The notes below the pieces were generated by a model. It had not been told where the DNA came from. It saw nothing but the letters and a program-made list of their open reading frames with translations, and ran no database searches. Of a DNA stretch of 64,000 nt, positions 32,260 to 44,272 are shown one piece after another. The position numbers were made by a program, and so were the translations under genes. Positions within the stretch are counted from its first letter, which is position 1. The number at the start of each line of letters is the position of its first letter. Source of the stretch: Allacma fusca (Eukaryota; Arthropoda; Collembola; Symphypleona; Sminthuridae); NCBI GenBank assembly GCA_947179485.1, contig OX359250.1, forward strand, positions 17,714,539 through 17,778,538, in the 5' to 3' direction.

Positions 32260-35090
32260 TCATTCAAAAATACGGTATTTGCACCCATTTGCTTGTTTGT
32301 TTGCAGTTTTTTAATCTATAGGACGGCACTAAGTGTTCAATATTCTTGATATTCAAAATAGTAGCACTATTTGTTGAAATTACTGCATATGCACGAAAAT
32401 GTCTGTCATAAATTGTCGAAACAGGACAACCAACAAACATATACTCCCGCTTGAATTTAATTATCATCTGTACTAAGAAAAATACGGGGTTCTCATTTAA
32501 CCACAAATGCAGAAGCATTGCTTGTTAGGTTATTGCTTTCCCGCGACACACAAGCTCTTCAATAACTATTATTTCGTCCGTAGATGTTATATTCAGGTGT
32601 TCACAAATAATTCGGTTATAGTCAGTAAGTTCTGATGAGGTAATTTGAGCTCCAAGTTCAAAATGTAATGTTGAGGATTATAAGGTGCATTCATCAAAAA
32701 TTTGAAACTTGTGAGAATTTGATTTCGAGACATTATAGTTTTGCAAATATTTTTGTAATTTCCACAATTGCTAGCCACAACTTTGAAGAATTTATGTCTA
32801 GCTTCGTTCCTGATTGTCCAGTATTGGAGAAGAGGTCCGATTTTTTGAATTAGCTCATAATAGTGTGTTGCAAAATGATGTTTCGGTCTTAAATTTGAAT
32901 TTGACAAATTTCTGTAAAGATGATGATGGTCTTCTATTAAATCACGAAGAAACGGAATGGCAGTAGTTGGAACAACTGACGCCATGATTAACTCTAAAAT
33001 ATCTATCATAAGTATAATTAGCTGAAAATATGGATTATTATAATTAAACAGGTCACCAAATAAAAATGGGAAACAGTAAATAAGCGTTAAAGTTTGTGAT
33101 GCCGTCTCCCCAAATCTGGTATCTTGAGATTGTAGTTTTGCTGCTGCAATTGAAGATGGTTTTGAGCTTCCATAATTTTGGTAATCGAAATTTTGAATGC
33201 GCGAATTGATTTAATCAATTGTTACCTTTCTGGACTTAATCAAGTGAGATAAGGCAAGTTTCATGTCCAGTGGGATTATTCCTTTAAAGAAATCGGGTAA
33301 AATATCGGGGCAGAAGTTGGCTGTTGTATGGTAGAAACGAAGCTCATTAAGTATTGTGCTTGATTTCATTCCGATTTCCGAAAGTGAATTTCTTGCCAGA
33401 TCTGCTAAATAATTTTGATTGTTTCGCGATAATCCTGAGTTAGTTCTTTTAACATTTTGCAAAATCTGCAGTAGTTTGAAGAAAAACTCTGGGTTAGTCC
33501 TAGCATCATATGTAAGCCCAGGTTATATCCAATTACTTGACCTAATCGGATGTTGACTATGCCTTTATAATCTTCGGTTTCGACGATTAGACACTTTTCT
33601 TCTAGATTTTTGAAGTCATGAACAAATTGATCCAAAATTTTGTTCAATTGTTATTTTGCAATCAATTTCAATTTAAAACAGAGGCAAGGAAAAATATTTT
33701 CAAGTTTAGAGTTAAAATCGGCATCAATATTTAACAAACTAATGTAGCAATTCCCAAGCTTGTGTACACCTGCACGTGAAGATAAGGGATTGCATATTTC
33801 AAGTTCGTCGAAGAATAAAAACCACAGGGTAAGGAACGTCATAATTTAGAGTTGTCACCATTTTCTCAAAATGACTTCCACACATTGAAGAACAGCAGTG
33901 CTGGTCTTCATACATTGTACGGCTTGTAGTTTTAAAAGTGTTGGCTAAAACCCCAGGAATTTGCAGAACTTTTGTCAATAGCTGCGCTATTGGTACGTAC
34001 TGAATTGTATCCAGGGTTGGCAATTGGCAAGAAATGGCCTGGCCGTTATTGGTTAAAATCCGGTTCTTACCGGCTTGGTCCAATTGCTTGGGTTGGTATA
34101 AAATGGTCGTAATTAATATTATCCAAATAAATCCACTATCCAATAAAAACCGGTTTTAACCAAAACGTACCACCGGCTTGGCTAATATTGCGTATGCATG
34201 AACACTGGGTTGCCAAGTGGTCAGAAATGGCCTGGTTATTATTGGTTAAAATCCGGTTCTAACCGGCCCGGAACTGTTGTATAGGTTGGTATAAAATGGT
34301 CATAATTAATACTATCCAAATAAGTCCACTGTCCAATAAAAACCGGTTGTTACCATTTCTTGCCACTGGCTTGGCCTTTATTGATAAAAGCCGGTTTTTT
34401 GCCAACCCTGATTGTATCCTTCTTTATCTTTGTGAATACTTGATTATTTTTCATGGTAACTTTGTGGTTTGTACCAAGGATTATTTCTTCGGGCTCAATG
34501 TAATATCCACTTTGTTTCAAAAACTTTTCAAGTTTGAATTTTGTATCAAGTTTTGTAAATGGATTTTGTAGCTTCTGGATTAGCACCTCTTTAGTCATTT
34601 CGCTGTCACATTCTTCTACAATTTGTTTAACTGTCAGCGACGTCTGGCAAATAAAATTCTTTGTCCACGTTAAAATTTCTGAAATGATCATTCTGGGGAT
34701 TTTTCCAGAGGTGTGAAGTTTAACAACATAAATTGTAGCCTGTTCTTCGAGCTCACGTAATGATTTGTCAATTGAGTCTTTGAAAGTATCGGACTCCGAC
34801 TTGTTTGTCCGATTCACGTTTTCAGTATACAAAACATCATCTTGATATTCAGTACTGATTCCTGGAAACATGTTACTGGCTAATGCTTTACAGCAATGAA
34901 ACTGACAATGTCGTCGAAATGAATTTAGCCATGAAAAATTTGATTTACATACTGGGCATTACAAGCTTCAGCACTTTCCATTATAATGATGTGCATTTTT
35001 CAAGTGCGACCACAAGCATTGCCAATCAAGTTCAATTGTCATTGGACATAGTAAACATGTTGTTACCTTGTGTTGCTGCTGAATGACTGG
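32260..35090 (-). pseudogene. CACTA-like transposase pseudogene, interrupted by a hAT MITE
   Basis: Minus-strand blocks follow one another. About 35080-34880 has C2H2-type zinc-finger remnants (TTCLLCPMTIELDWQCLWSH with stops after). 34871-34419 reads from MFPGISTEYQ to IEPEEIILGTNHK. After a MITE come TIQYVPIAQLLTKVL (about 34000) and NPLSSRAGVHKLGNCYISLL (about 33780). 33647-33405 has GQVIGYNLGLHMMLG and SNYCRFC. About 33460-33215 has CPDILPDFFKGIIPLDMKLA. 33009-32593 has LRPKHHFATHYY, YWTIRNEARHKFFK and NYKNICKTI. About 32515-32260 is the tail, with HFRAYAV. The order and the WT-R-EA-H motif match a large uncharacterised protein family carried by animal DNA transposons. Frame changes (near 33840, 33650 and 33210) and stops show that it is dead. 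Confidence 0.72.
34012..34410. mobile_element. hAT-type MITE (399 bp) in the CACTA transposase, perfect target duplication
   Basis: Ends are CAGGGTTGGCAATTGG and, from the right, CAGGGTTGGCAAAAAACC. ATTGTATC is present on both sides (34004-34011 and 34411-34418). The body consists of several copies of a TTGGTTAAAA(T/C)CCGGTTCT...CCGGC motif and its complement. On the transposase strand, taking it out with one octamer leaves the frame in phase (KKDT|IQYVP), so it inserted after the transposase had been a single frame at this point. Confidence 0.93.
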
Positions 35091-36702
35091 CATTCCCAGT
35101 TACTATGGTTTCTGCGAATTTAATGCATTGGAGATTTGTTATTTCTTCAGAAATAGTAATATTGTTATGAGTTGTGTTGAAGATTAGATTACACCATAGA
35201 AATTAACCATAGACACTCTGAATGCATTTGTTACATTTGAATACATATATACAGTATTAGTGCATAAGAGCCTCATAGATGTCGCATATGTATAGTACAC
35301 AACATATGCTAGACTAATTATTCGAATTTGGACTAAGATACCCGGGTAGTATACCTAATGGCGAAAGGTGTCAATACCACTAAAAGCTTTCCATATATAT
35401 AGTATTTGATTTTAAGATGGATAAATGAAAATGTTGGTGGTCGTTTATTAAATAAATTTAGTGACATTTTTAATGATAGCAGAAAAAGTATATATGTACC
35501 ATGTATTTAGATGGTGATTATTGTATATTATTACCATAGATATTTTTAGTACACATTTATTTATAAAATGAATACTGTAAATTCGGGAAACAATGGATTT
35601 TAAGTTAAAATGATTGGTTATTGTTATTGGACGTACTATATGATGTGTATAATGAAGAGAGAAAAAGAAAGGGGATTGAAATTATTTCGTGTGAGCAATA
35701 AAGACGTGTTTTTAAGTTTCTCTGAATTCAGAAAGGGAACGAAGTGGTAACTTATTTTCTCACGACAAGTCCTTCCACTATTGTTCACACGGGGAAGCAA
35801 AGGCTTCCATCATCAGGAAGGTGAAAACTAGGAACGAGAAAGTGGGTGAAAGTATTGTCCAAAGGGACTGGTCCTTCGGAGGGAACAAAGTGTTTCTAAA
35901 ATTGACTATTTATTCGTGGAGCCAAGTTGCGGCTCTTACACCTTGTTTCGGAGAACATTTTGGACACGAAATGCATCTAGAATACAAATCCTGTGACAGG
36001 TACAAGGCTCAACATGACGAAGTTATTCCTTCATAGTTTCTGCACCTTCTCCCAAAATTGTCAGCATTGTTACGTCATCAAGACATTCCTCTAGAAATAA
36101 GGGGACAATTTGTTTAAAACTATTTTTTGGTAATACTTTTTCCTTAATAACAAATACATTTTGTGATTCGTTGTGAAACATGATTAACACATGATTAATT
36201 ATATAATATTATTGGAATTGGAAAATGTTTACAGTAATTAAAATTAATTAAACATTCAAGAATGAACTTACCATGAAACTTCGGCTCGTATAAATCCGCA
36301 AGCTTAAGGTGACTCAACACTTTATCAATTATGATGAAGCTCATTGTTTTAACCTAATTATTTGAAAACCAGCAATAATCAGTAATATCCAAACTAATGA
36401 ACTGCGTGTAATGGCGACAGGAACCATGATCCATATACAGACACTAATTGACCGTTGATAAAACCGTTAAACTTTACTTCATGTTTGCAAGAATAGTTCA
36501 CATCCGCACACGATATTTTCATTCTTGCTTTCCAGCATCATAAAAAGTTACTGAACGGTAATATAATAGTATAGGAATTGTTATTTACCGCAGTGCGTCC
36601 ACAAATTGTAACTGTAATTTTCAAGCAAAAGTTTGAAAATACTCTTGTACAAGAATAAATGTGTTTATTCTTGGATGCGGTCTAACAGGTATTTTAAGAG
36701 TG

Positions 36703-37085
36703 TACGAAGTTGAACAACAGGAAACAGAAACTGCTCATTATGAAGGCAGGTTACCTCGCGAAATTACCATGTCCATTCATGTTGACAAAAAAATGACCAG
36801 CGATGATATAATAACCCTCGCTTTAATGAGGTCGCCGTAGTATTTCGAAGTGATGATGGTGAACCCCCTTTTAACGAGACATTCGGTTCTATAGTAAGAC
36901 GGAAACGAAAGGAATTGCAATTATTCATCATGCAATACTTAACGATGGTGGTGATCCAATGGTATACCCACTTTTGTTCCCGTTTGGCGACCGAGGCTGG
37001 AGGCCTGTTATATTGACATTCAATATACATCGTAGAAAGCATGTGAATGTAACCCTGGCCAAGTAATACGATATTTAAAAATGAA
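36703..37085 (+). pseudogene. Helitron ORF, continuation after the CACTA-like insertion
   Basis: The frame resumes with YEVEQQETETAHYEG, then YNNPRFNEVAVVF, RSDDGEPPFNETFGS and DPMVYPLLFPFGDRGWRP. These are characteristic consecutive blocks of the animal Helitron helicase-like N region. Stops and phase shifts separate the blocks. The Rep HUH motif and helicase domain that should follow are not found downstream, so the copy is truncated near 37085. No Helitron 3' hairpin with a CTRR end was recognised. Confidence 0.88.
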
Positions 37086-39269
37086 ATCAAATTATTTAAA
37101 AATCAACTTACGCAAGGTAACTGCATGTTATTAGACTTTAGAGTTGTGCATTTGTGTATTAAAGTAAATTAACATGGCCCAGGTACCGAATATTTTTCCT
37201 TTAAGCAAATAATCTTATAACTCCTGGGTAATGTATTTATATTCGCGTCACTAATTTAGCTAACTGTATAGTTCTCAGATACATTGGATTTTGATTTTAC
37301 GTAGTTATCCAGTAAGTAAGTTCTTCAACCTCGCGAAACAAGTTTCAAAATCTGGCTTCAAAACGTTTTGAATTAGTGCTGTTACATTTAAAATATTTAT
37401 TGGAGCATGTTTTAGAGACGACCTTGCCAAATGCCAGAGTCATGTATTTTAAAACTATATTTTGTCTTTAAAATACGGGGTGGGTAAATTTTACAAGACA
37501 AATAAATACAAAATACTGTCACGCTCGTAATCCTCAAAATACGAATTACAAAATACAGGTTAGGTTAGGTTTAGAAGTTGTTGCTGACAAAATACGAAAT
37601 ACAAATACCTCAAACAATTTACGGCTAAAAAAATACCAAATACTAAATGTATTTCAAATACTATTTCAAATACAATATTTCAAAATAGTCCACACCTCTG
37701 CTACGTAGTATACTTTATATTTCCTTGCGATCTACTTGATATTTTTAGAGAATCTATAAAAGTTTTGTAGAAATACGAAATTTTATTTTTTTATTATACA
37801 AACGTATAGTAACAAAGTCATAGCTGTGGATCAACAATTTTCACGCTAACATGCATATTCACTAACTAAAAAGCGAATAAACTGATGTAACTATTGGGTT
37901 TAGTATCTGTAGTTTATCATGTTTCCAATTATGGACAATTCAAAAAATCCTAACAGCATAATTACTCGTGTCAGACTAGTGTCAGAGATTAAAGTACTAT
38001 ACTTAAAATCCAAGCGTGCTCCTCCTATTTAAACCTGGTTCCTACCGATGATTACACTTACAAATTATCATCAACGACCATTAGTACGTGCTAATTCACC
38101 GTGGGTTGAATCTTCATAATGTGATGTGGCAACGAGATCTACTAGCTGTAATCCGTAATATTCTGTATGTTCAATTCGGGTGAAAATGTAGTACTTACGT
38201 AAGCACACAATAGACTTCAAAACTCATCATCATCAAAATGTAATAAGATTGCTATGTTTTACTTGGGCTAATGAAACACGTTTTTCAAAGTCAATACAAA
38301 ATCGCCAACACAAGCTTCAAGTTTTGAAATATTTTATAACCTTCGCATCTTATGTAATGAAATTGCGAAATTTATCCAGCAAATCTTCATTTCCGGTAAG
38401 AATTTTTTATTATTTACTAGTCGCCAAATAATAGCATATCAGCCTTTTATAATATAATGCGTTGTATGCTTAAAAGATTGCGGTTTCAGAAATTTTCTAA
38501 GGATTTTTGAAATCCTTAAACTACTGACTACAATAATTAATGAAACAGGCCATTTAAAAATATTTTAGCAAATCAGCAATAATTTTTTAAAAACTGGATG
38601 GGCTTGAGTTTGCATTGAAAAACTGGTTTACGTGTGCTAGAGGAGCCATAAGGGCATAGTGTACATGCTTCTGCCAATATGCCAAAAATGCCGGGCAGTT
38701 TCTGGTTGGCAGCCATAAATCCCACGGTATTTTCAAATGTGCAGCCCTGTTCGTATGTGATATTGCGCTATATTTTTGAATATGCTCTCCATTTTGGGTA
38801 TGACTTATTTTTTAAAGGGTTGACCCGAGAAAATCTAAACTCGCTAGGCTTCTTAATTTTTTGCCGACTTATTAACTAGAAAGAATTTGAATTGTATAGT
38901 GTCATTCGTTTGGCCGTAACATTGTCAACAGACACGTCGATATCAGCAACAATACGAACTTTCCGTTTCGCTTCGCCCCTAAAATATTCCAGCATTGTTA
39001 TGTCAGTTCTTTCAAAACACGGATTCGAAAGCGAATTTCAATCACTGTATGCTCAACACTGTACTGTTTCCTACAACAGACTTGTTTCTGATATATTTAT
39101 ATTTATTTTGTCTACATAATGTATGCACAGTCAGGCAGAGCTTTGTGCAGTTCGCTCAATTTTGTTGAGGTCTAAATAACTAATAATTAAAAATAAATAA
39201 GAGTATTCCTTGGCCTGGCTGTATATTATTATAACCGGAACAATTTTTGATGATTTATGAACCTCCACT
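37086..39269. other. Transposon-derived spacer, including an AAATAC-word block
   Basis: About 37435-37699 starts CAGAGTCATGTATTTT and ends GTCCACACCTCTG. It is filled with AAATAC words, in the style of a hAT-type non-autonomous element, but the flanking octamers do not match. GGTTAGGTTAGGTTTAG occurs in it at 37559. The rest, to 39269, is AT-rich with no supported gene. Confidence 0.4.
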
Positions 39270-39715
39270 GTTCCTCGGTGACTGTATCATGTGATTAACT
39301 TCGGGTAGGAGACAGTGAGTAAACTAATATCATTTACTTGGGCGATCAGATCTGGAGGTACAACTTGCTCCCCGTACCGCAGTCTTTGGTCGGTTGGGTA
39401 CATTTTTTACGTTGTTACCCTGATCTTTGCAAGCATATGACTAAATCCTCCAGCCCGCAATTGACTGGCTGAATACCCGCCAACCCGCATTTTATTGAGA
39501 CCCGGGGCGTAGTTTAATTTGTGTTGTCCAATTCCGTTATTGTATAATATGAACCTAAAATCTCTAATTGCAAGCTCGAGCACAACATTTACAGTCTTAT
39601 TAAATTCCAGTTAAGTTCTGACAGTAAGTACAATGTAATAATAGTAAAAATAATATAATAATATTTATTCATTGGGTAATTAAAATATAATTTGAATGAT
39701 TTGTTAATGTTTCAG
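39270..39715 (+). promoter_or_regulatory. Leader exon and putative promoter region of ENTR1-like copy B
   Basis: This is homologous, inverted, to 20160-20640 in front of copy A. A noncoding exon ends at 39623 (donor GTAAGTACAATG), and the next exon begins at 39716 after TTAATGTTTCAG. Conserved blocks include GGTGACTGTATCATGTGA-like text and TTTTATTGAGACCCGGG. The homology ends near 39270, giving the duplication endpoint on this side. Confidence 0.5.
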
Positions 39716-39742
39716 GTTTGACCCCTGCACTTGTTTGGGGTA

Positions 39743-42700
39743 ATGCCTCATTCACGGAGGCTTACACCGGAAACGTCGGATGATGACAGGGAAGGCGGTG
39801 AATCAACCCGGAATGTTCCTGGTATGTCACAAAATAATGGTGGTGAGGAATTTGAACTAATTGATGGATTTGTATTGACATGTTGACATTCAGGGGTGGG
39901 GGTTTTGTACTGGTCTGTGGAACCCAAGATCCGATTTCTGTGATTTTGGTAGTATTCCTAAAGTTTATTGTAACATTTCCTAGAAAAAATTAGAATTCCT
40001 GGTCCCAAAAAATTTTATGTGCCTTATAACAGCTCAACGATTCTGAAAATCCCTGGTCCAGGATTTTGAACTACCCTGGTCAATACAAATGCCGTACATA
40101 AAATAAGTCAACGATTTTGAAAGTTCTTGGTTATAAAATATCAACGTTTTTGTAAAAATCCTTGGATCTCTTAAACAAAAGTTCTTTTCTTAAGGGTATC
40201 GTAAAATCTTTCGTATCGTACATAAGTAGTTCCCGTTCTGTCGAAAATAAGTCGTAAATATATACCGTCAATTTTTTTCCAGACAATCCCTGGTAAATCA
40301 GAAATTCAGCGGCTTTAAATTCATAATTCAAAAGTAGTGTTAAGATTTGGGCAAGTTCCTATTCAGTTAATTGTTGTATTTTGTGGGGGAAATACAAATA
40401 TGTTATTGATTAAAAGATAACATAATTATGCGTGATTACTTAATTTTAAATGTTGAAACTAGTTCCAAAAATTAATTTCCCTCATTTTGTAGCACAGTTC
40501 TTTCAGATTTCTAAAAATCGTTGTGTTAAATGGGAATTTGTTATATTTATTAATCTGCTTTTTGAACCAAGTCCTATTCAACATTGTTCCTCTGTAACTA
40601 ATTTCGGATTTTTGTGGTATATTAATATTCCGAGTGTGTATGTTAAATAGTAAAATAAAATACCGAAGAAACGTTGTCATCACACTCGTGCAACGTTCGT
40701 AAAAGTTTTAGTGTGATCATGTCAAGGATTTTCATGGAGGTCAAGCGTTGATCAAATTACATCCATTCCCGGTGCTTCACTTAAAGTATTCAATTTGGTG
40801 GTCTTGTGTTGTACGTTTTGAAAACCAGTTACACTTACTGCAGTGCTTCTAATTCTTGAATTTGATTTTCCTGTACCTGATCGACAATATTATCCCTTAA
40901 GTAGGCCTTCTTGAACTTCACCCGGCTTGGGAGTATTCATACGTTTCCAAAAAGTCCGTTTTTTTCAAACAATAATTTCAAAAATCCCTATATATTTCAC
41001 ATGCTGGTCCTCCATACAAGTATTTAACTTTCAAAACCCCCCAGTGGTCGTATACCCAATTATGTCTATCTTTTCCAGAAAAGGTCAAGAATTTTCAGAA
41101 TCCAACATCTCCATAGAACCTCATCAGTAAACAATCCACCGAGGCGTGTGTTCAACTTTCAATTCATAAACTATTATAATTTTTAAATCCCTCAATCCAC
41201 CTGTCAATACGCAAACAAATTAGTTGTTAATTCGAATAGTAGTACTTGTGTCTTAAAATGTCTGCGATCTTCGAGGCTAATACTTCATGTCAGGGGTAGA
41301 TTTACGGGGTGGCCCACCCTGGCCCGGCCAGGGTAAAAATTATGTTGACTAAGGCCCTCAGATTACAGATATCATGTTTAAAGGCCCACAAATCTATTTT
41401 GAGGGTTAGGGCCAGAGTAGAAATTATTTTATGAATCCACCCCTGCTTCATGTGTGTAACACTTTCTATATGGAAGGGTTGTGCATGCGTCAAAGACAGT
41501 AAACCAGTTATTATTATTATATATGATTTGCTTTAGAACCTAGTCCTCCTGCGGTATCGAATCGAAGAGATGAGAATTCGATATCATTCCGGCACTTCCT
41601 CCAGGCACATTCGGATGTAGTTCCTACGAGGCATCGAAATTCCAGAGGTATTAGAATTTGCTGTTTTAACGAAACGGGAATGTTAACGATTGTTTCTTGA
41701 AATTGAACTAATACAACGGAGTGATGAATTTAGGTGCAAATGCCGGTTCTGTGGATCTTGTTGATGGAGCATCCATGGCTCTTCCAGATTTCGTCCAAGA
41801 TCATCTCATTGTAGAATCGATTATCTCAGCTTCTGGAGGAAGTGGAACTTCCGACATTCCCGAGACTGTCGGGGTACAAAATTCACAACACATCGCGTCT
41901 GGAGGAAATGAATTGTCACCCGCTCCAGCATATCCCGAGTACCCCCCTAGTCAATGCAGTCGAAATTATATGTCTAAACGAAATCGTAGGCAAGCCGAAT
42001 CTAATGTTCCAATTAGTGACTGCCCTGCTGGATGCTCATCATCTCAAGGGCCCGTTACGTTGCCAGATTTCCTATCAGATGGTCCAATGCTGTTTAGTGC
42101 TAATAAATTGACTGATGGGGGGATTCCTGATTCTTCCACATCTCCTACTAACCGCACGAGCAACTCTGCAAGGGAAGGAGTTAATAATTCCGGTACCTCG
42201 TTGCTTCCAGTCCGACCTGCCAGCAGTCGTGAATCTGAAACTCTTTCTCAGCAGAATGACAGACTACGCAGAGAATTGACAGAAAAAAATCGCAGGTCAG
42301 TTCATATTACTGCATCTGTGTATGTATTTAACTTTGCGGATTTTGAAGGTATATTTGTCATTGCAGATTAAGCCAACTAGAAAATGACTTGCAGAGACAC
42401 AGAAATGAAACGAGCATGTTCGAAGCAGCTTACCTTAATTCTGAGCAGACCCTGCAAGCTACAACCGTAAATCTATCTTCCTTATTTGTTTAAACGATTC
42501 ATTTTCTGTATAGTCCGTGAGTTATGTTTTTTGTGTTATTTCCATTAATATAGAGACGTGCTTTAGCCGCAGAAGCTCGCATTGCTGAACTCAATCATGA
42601 ACTTCAGTTTTTGAAGGTATTTGAAGAAATTATTGTTTTGTGGGAAGACAGGAAGCCAAGGTAGAGTTTTTGTTGTGAATAATCTATTCTACTATAATTT

Positions 42701-43099
42701 TTAGAACCAGTTAACAGATCGGCTTGGTCTAAAGCGAAGGGGACAGAGTGATAGAAGTAGTCCTTTGCATACAGTAATATCTGAGGCGTCTTCGATAACC
42801 CAAAACGGGCGCTATAATTCTAACGTAGAATCGAACCGCATCGTAGAAATAGCTTATTCAGCGGAGTATTTGGCTGGGTAAGCAAAATTACAATTTGTCT
42901 ACGAAGGATTGCAATTGAATTACTACTTTTTCTTGGGATATATATGTTCAATACAATTTGTTACAGAGAATTAATGGGACAGTTAAACGCTCTAAAACTC
43001 CTCGCATTAGATTCGACAAGACTTGAAGGAGACCATGCTGTAACAAGTTCCCAGAAGAAACCTGCATCTAAGGATGACCCAAATGCTTCAAAACAGTGA
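39743..43099 (+). CDS. ENTR1 (SDCCAG3)-like coiled-coil protein, copy B, 7 coding exons
   Basis: Coding exons are 39743-39821, 41537-41647, 41734-42295, 42367-42466, 42554-42616, 42705-42877 and 42967-43099. All introns are GT-AG; the product is 406 residues ending ASKQ. Exon lengths equal those of copy A one for one, with no coding indel. Domains are as in copy A: SISFRHFL (residues ~42-49), a Ser/Pro-rich linker, a coiled coil (~238-312) and a C-terminal helix (~348-380). By eye there are roughly 30 amino-acid differences from copy A. Most are in the linker of exon 3; exon 5 is identical and exon 2 has a single change among several silent ones, which suggests both copies have been under protein-level constraint. 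The first coding intron is 1.7 kb and holds a small hAT MITE. The two copies diverge head to head with about 18.6 kb between their 5' flanks. Confidence 0.75.
41291..41445. mobile_element. 155-bp hAT-type MITE in ENTR1-like copy B intron
   Basis: Ends are CAGGGGTAGATTTACGG and, from the right, CAGGGGTGGATTCATAA. CTTCATGT is present on both sides (41283-41290 and 41446-41453). It is absent from the corresponding intron of copy A as far as can be aligned, so it probably inserted after the duplication. Confidence 0.9.
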
Positions 43100-44272
43100 G
43101 GCAATTATGCTAGAGATACAGACTTCTGAATTTGCAGTGTTTTAGTGGAAAAATCGACTAGGAATCTCGCTCCACGCTGGCCTACAGGAGAATTACGCCG
43201 AATTACTTGTTTTCTATATTGGAAGCAGCCACCAAGTTCAGAAATCCATGAATGTTTCTCTGAATGGAACAGTTTATTTCTATCTTTTAGGCTGAACTTA
43301 AATATCTTAAACAGATCGTTATAAGGTCGTCTTTGTCAATCTGGCCTAAAAGAAGCTTTCACTTAAAGCTGATTGATGTAATTTTGTTTACAAATAGTGC
43401 ATCTACAGCTTATATTGTGTGCCACATTTCGGAATGTGTTAGCGGAGACTGATTCAGTATGCTGCATGAATCTAATATTTTCACTAAGGGCATTTGAGAC
43501 AAGACGTTTGACGAATTTCGTTATGTACTCTGTGTACAGCGAGGATGTCCATTTTAATTTTTTTTTCACCTAACCATACACACAATGAAACTCAGTTTCT
43601 TAAAGCATTTATTTTCAAAGTGTAGTATAAATGTATAATTCGGTAGAAAGTTTGTTTGTATGTATTTACACATATGGGCATATTGAGGATCTGTTAACAC
43701 CGTTTGCATTCACATTTTTAAAAAATGATTATTGTATTAGATAGAAATCTTATTTTATTTACCTCATCAATTACCACATCCATTGTTGTCTGTGGCTCTT
43801 ATGTTGTTATTTTAACAATTCTTTACGAAAATGCTTAGAATGTATAATTACGCGTTCTAAATTGATTTCTAATTTAGCAATTTATCTCCGACTTTCAGAA
43901 CAATTGGTAATCTCACCTTCATATACTGCTATTAACGTGTATACCTCAAGTGTATTTAAATTCACAAATGCCTGTCTTGAGACGCACACAATTGTGCGAA
44001 TGTTGGAACAAAGTATTTATACCACGCGAAGCGATTTATTGAAGATATTATAAGCAAGATTTTGTATGCATAACTTATACTGCAGAAGACATTCTTGGAC
44101 TTTACCTTGTAGTGTTGTAATTTGTAACGTCACTTATGTACACTATCGCAGTATAACCGTAAGACTTGGGCCTGAGCCATTACTGAAATGATTTTTATTC
44201 CTACTGTACCTTAAACCGGTTATATTTTTGACATTTAGTAACTGTGGGATGAAATCAACCCATGCATGCGTA
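43100..44272 (+). other. 3' flank / probable 3' UTR of ENTR1-like copy B
   Basis: Homologous, inverted, to 10245-11406 with small indels. No conserved frame is present, and the small frames inside differ between the copies. Homology ends at about 44272 after CAACCCATGCATGCG. Confidence 0.65.

Larger units (their letters stand above)
29339..36702. mobile_element. CACTA/EnSpm-like DNA transposon (7.36 kb) inserted in the Helitron
   Basis: The left end is CACTCAAAAAATTCCGGATTA; the right end, as reverse complement, is CACTCTTAAAATACCTGTTAG. The dinucleotide TA flanks both sides (29337-29338 and 36703-36704). Dropping the element and one TA leaves the surrounding Helitron frame in phase across the junction. 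The minus strand carries a broken transposase-like gene (35090-32260) followed by a second, multi-exon ORF (31930-29887). CACTC termini and a 2-3 bp duplication fit the CMC (CACTA/Mirage/Chapaev) group. 35090-36660 is AT-rich element DNA with no supported gene. Confidence 0.75.

Noticed and set aside
37559-37575. An interstitial telomere array
   Set aside because: Only two to three GGTTAGG-type units are present here and at 1178, 18573 and 18820. That is too few for a telomeric array.
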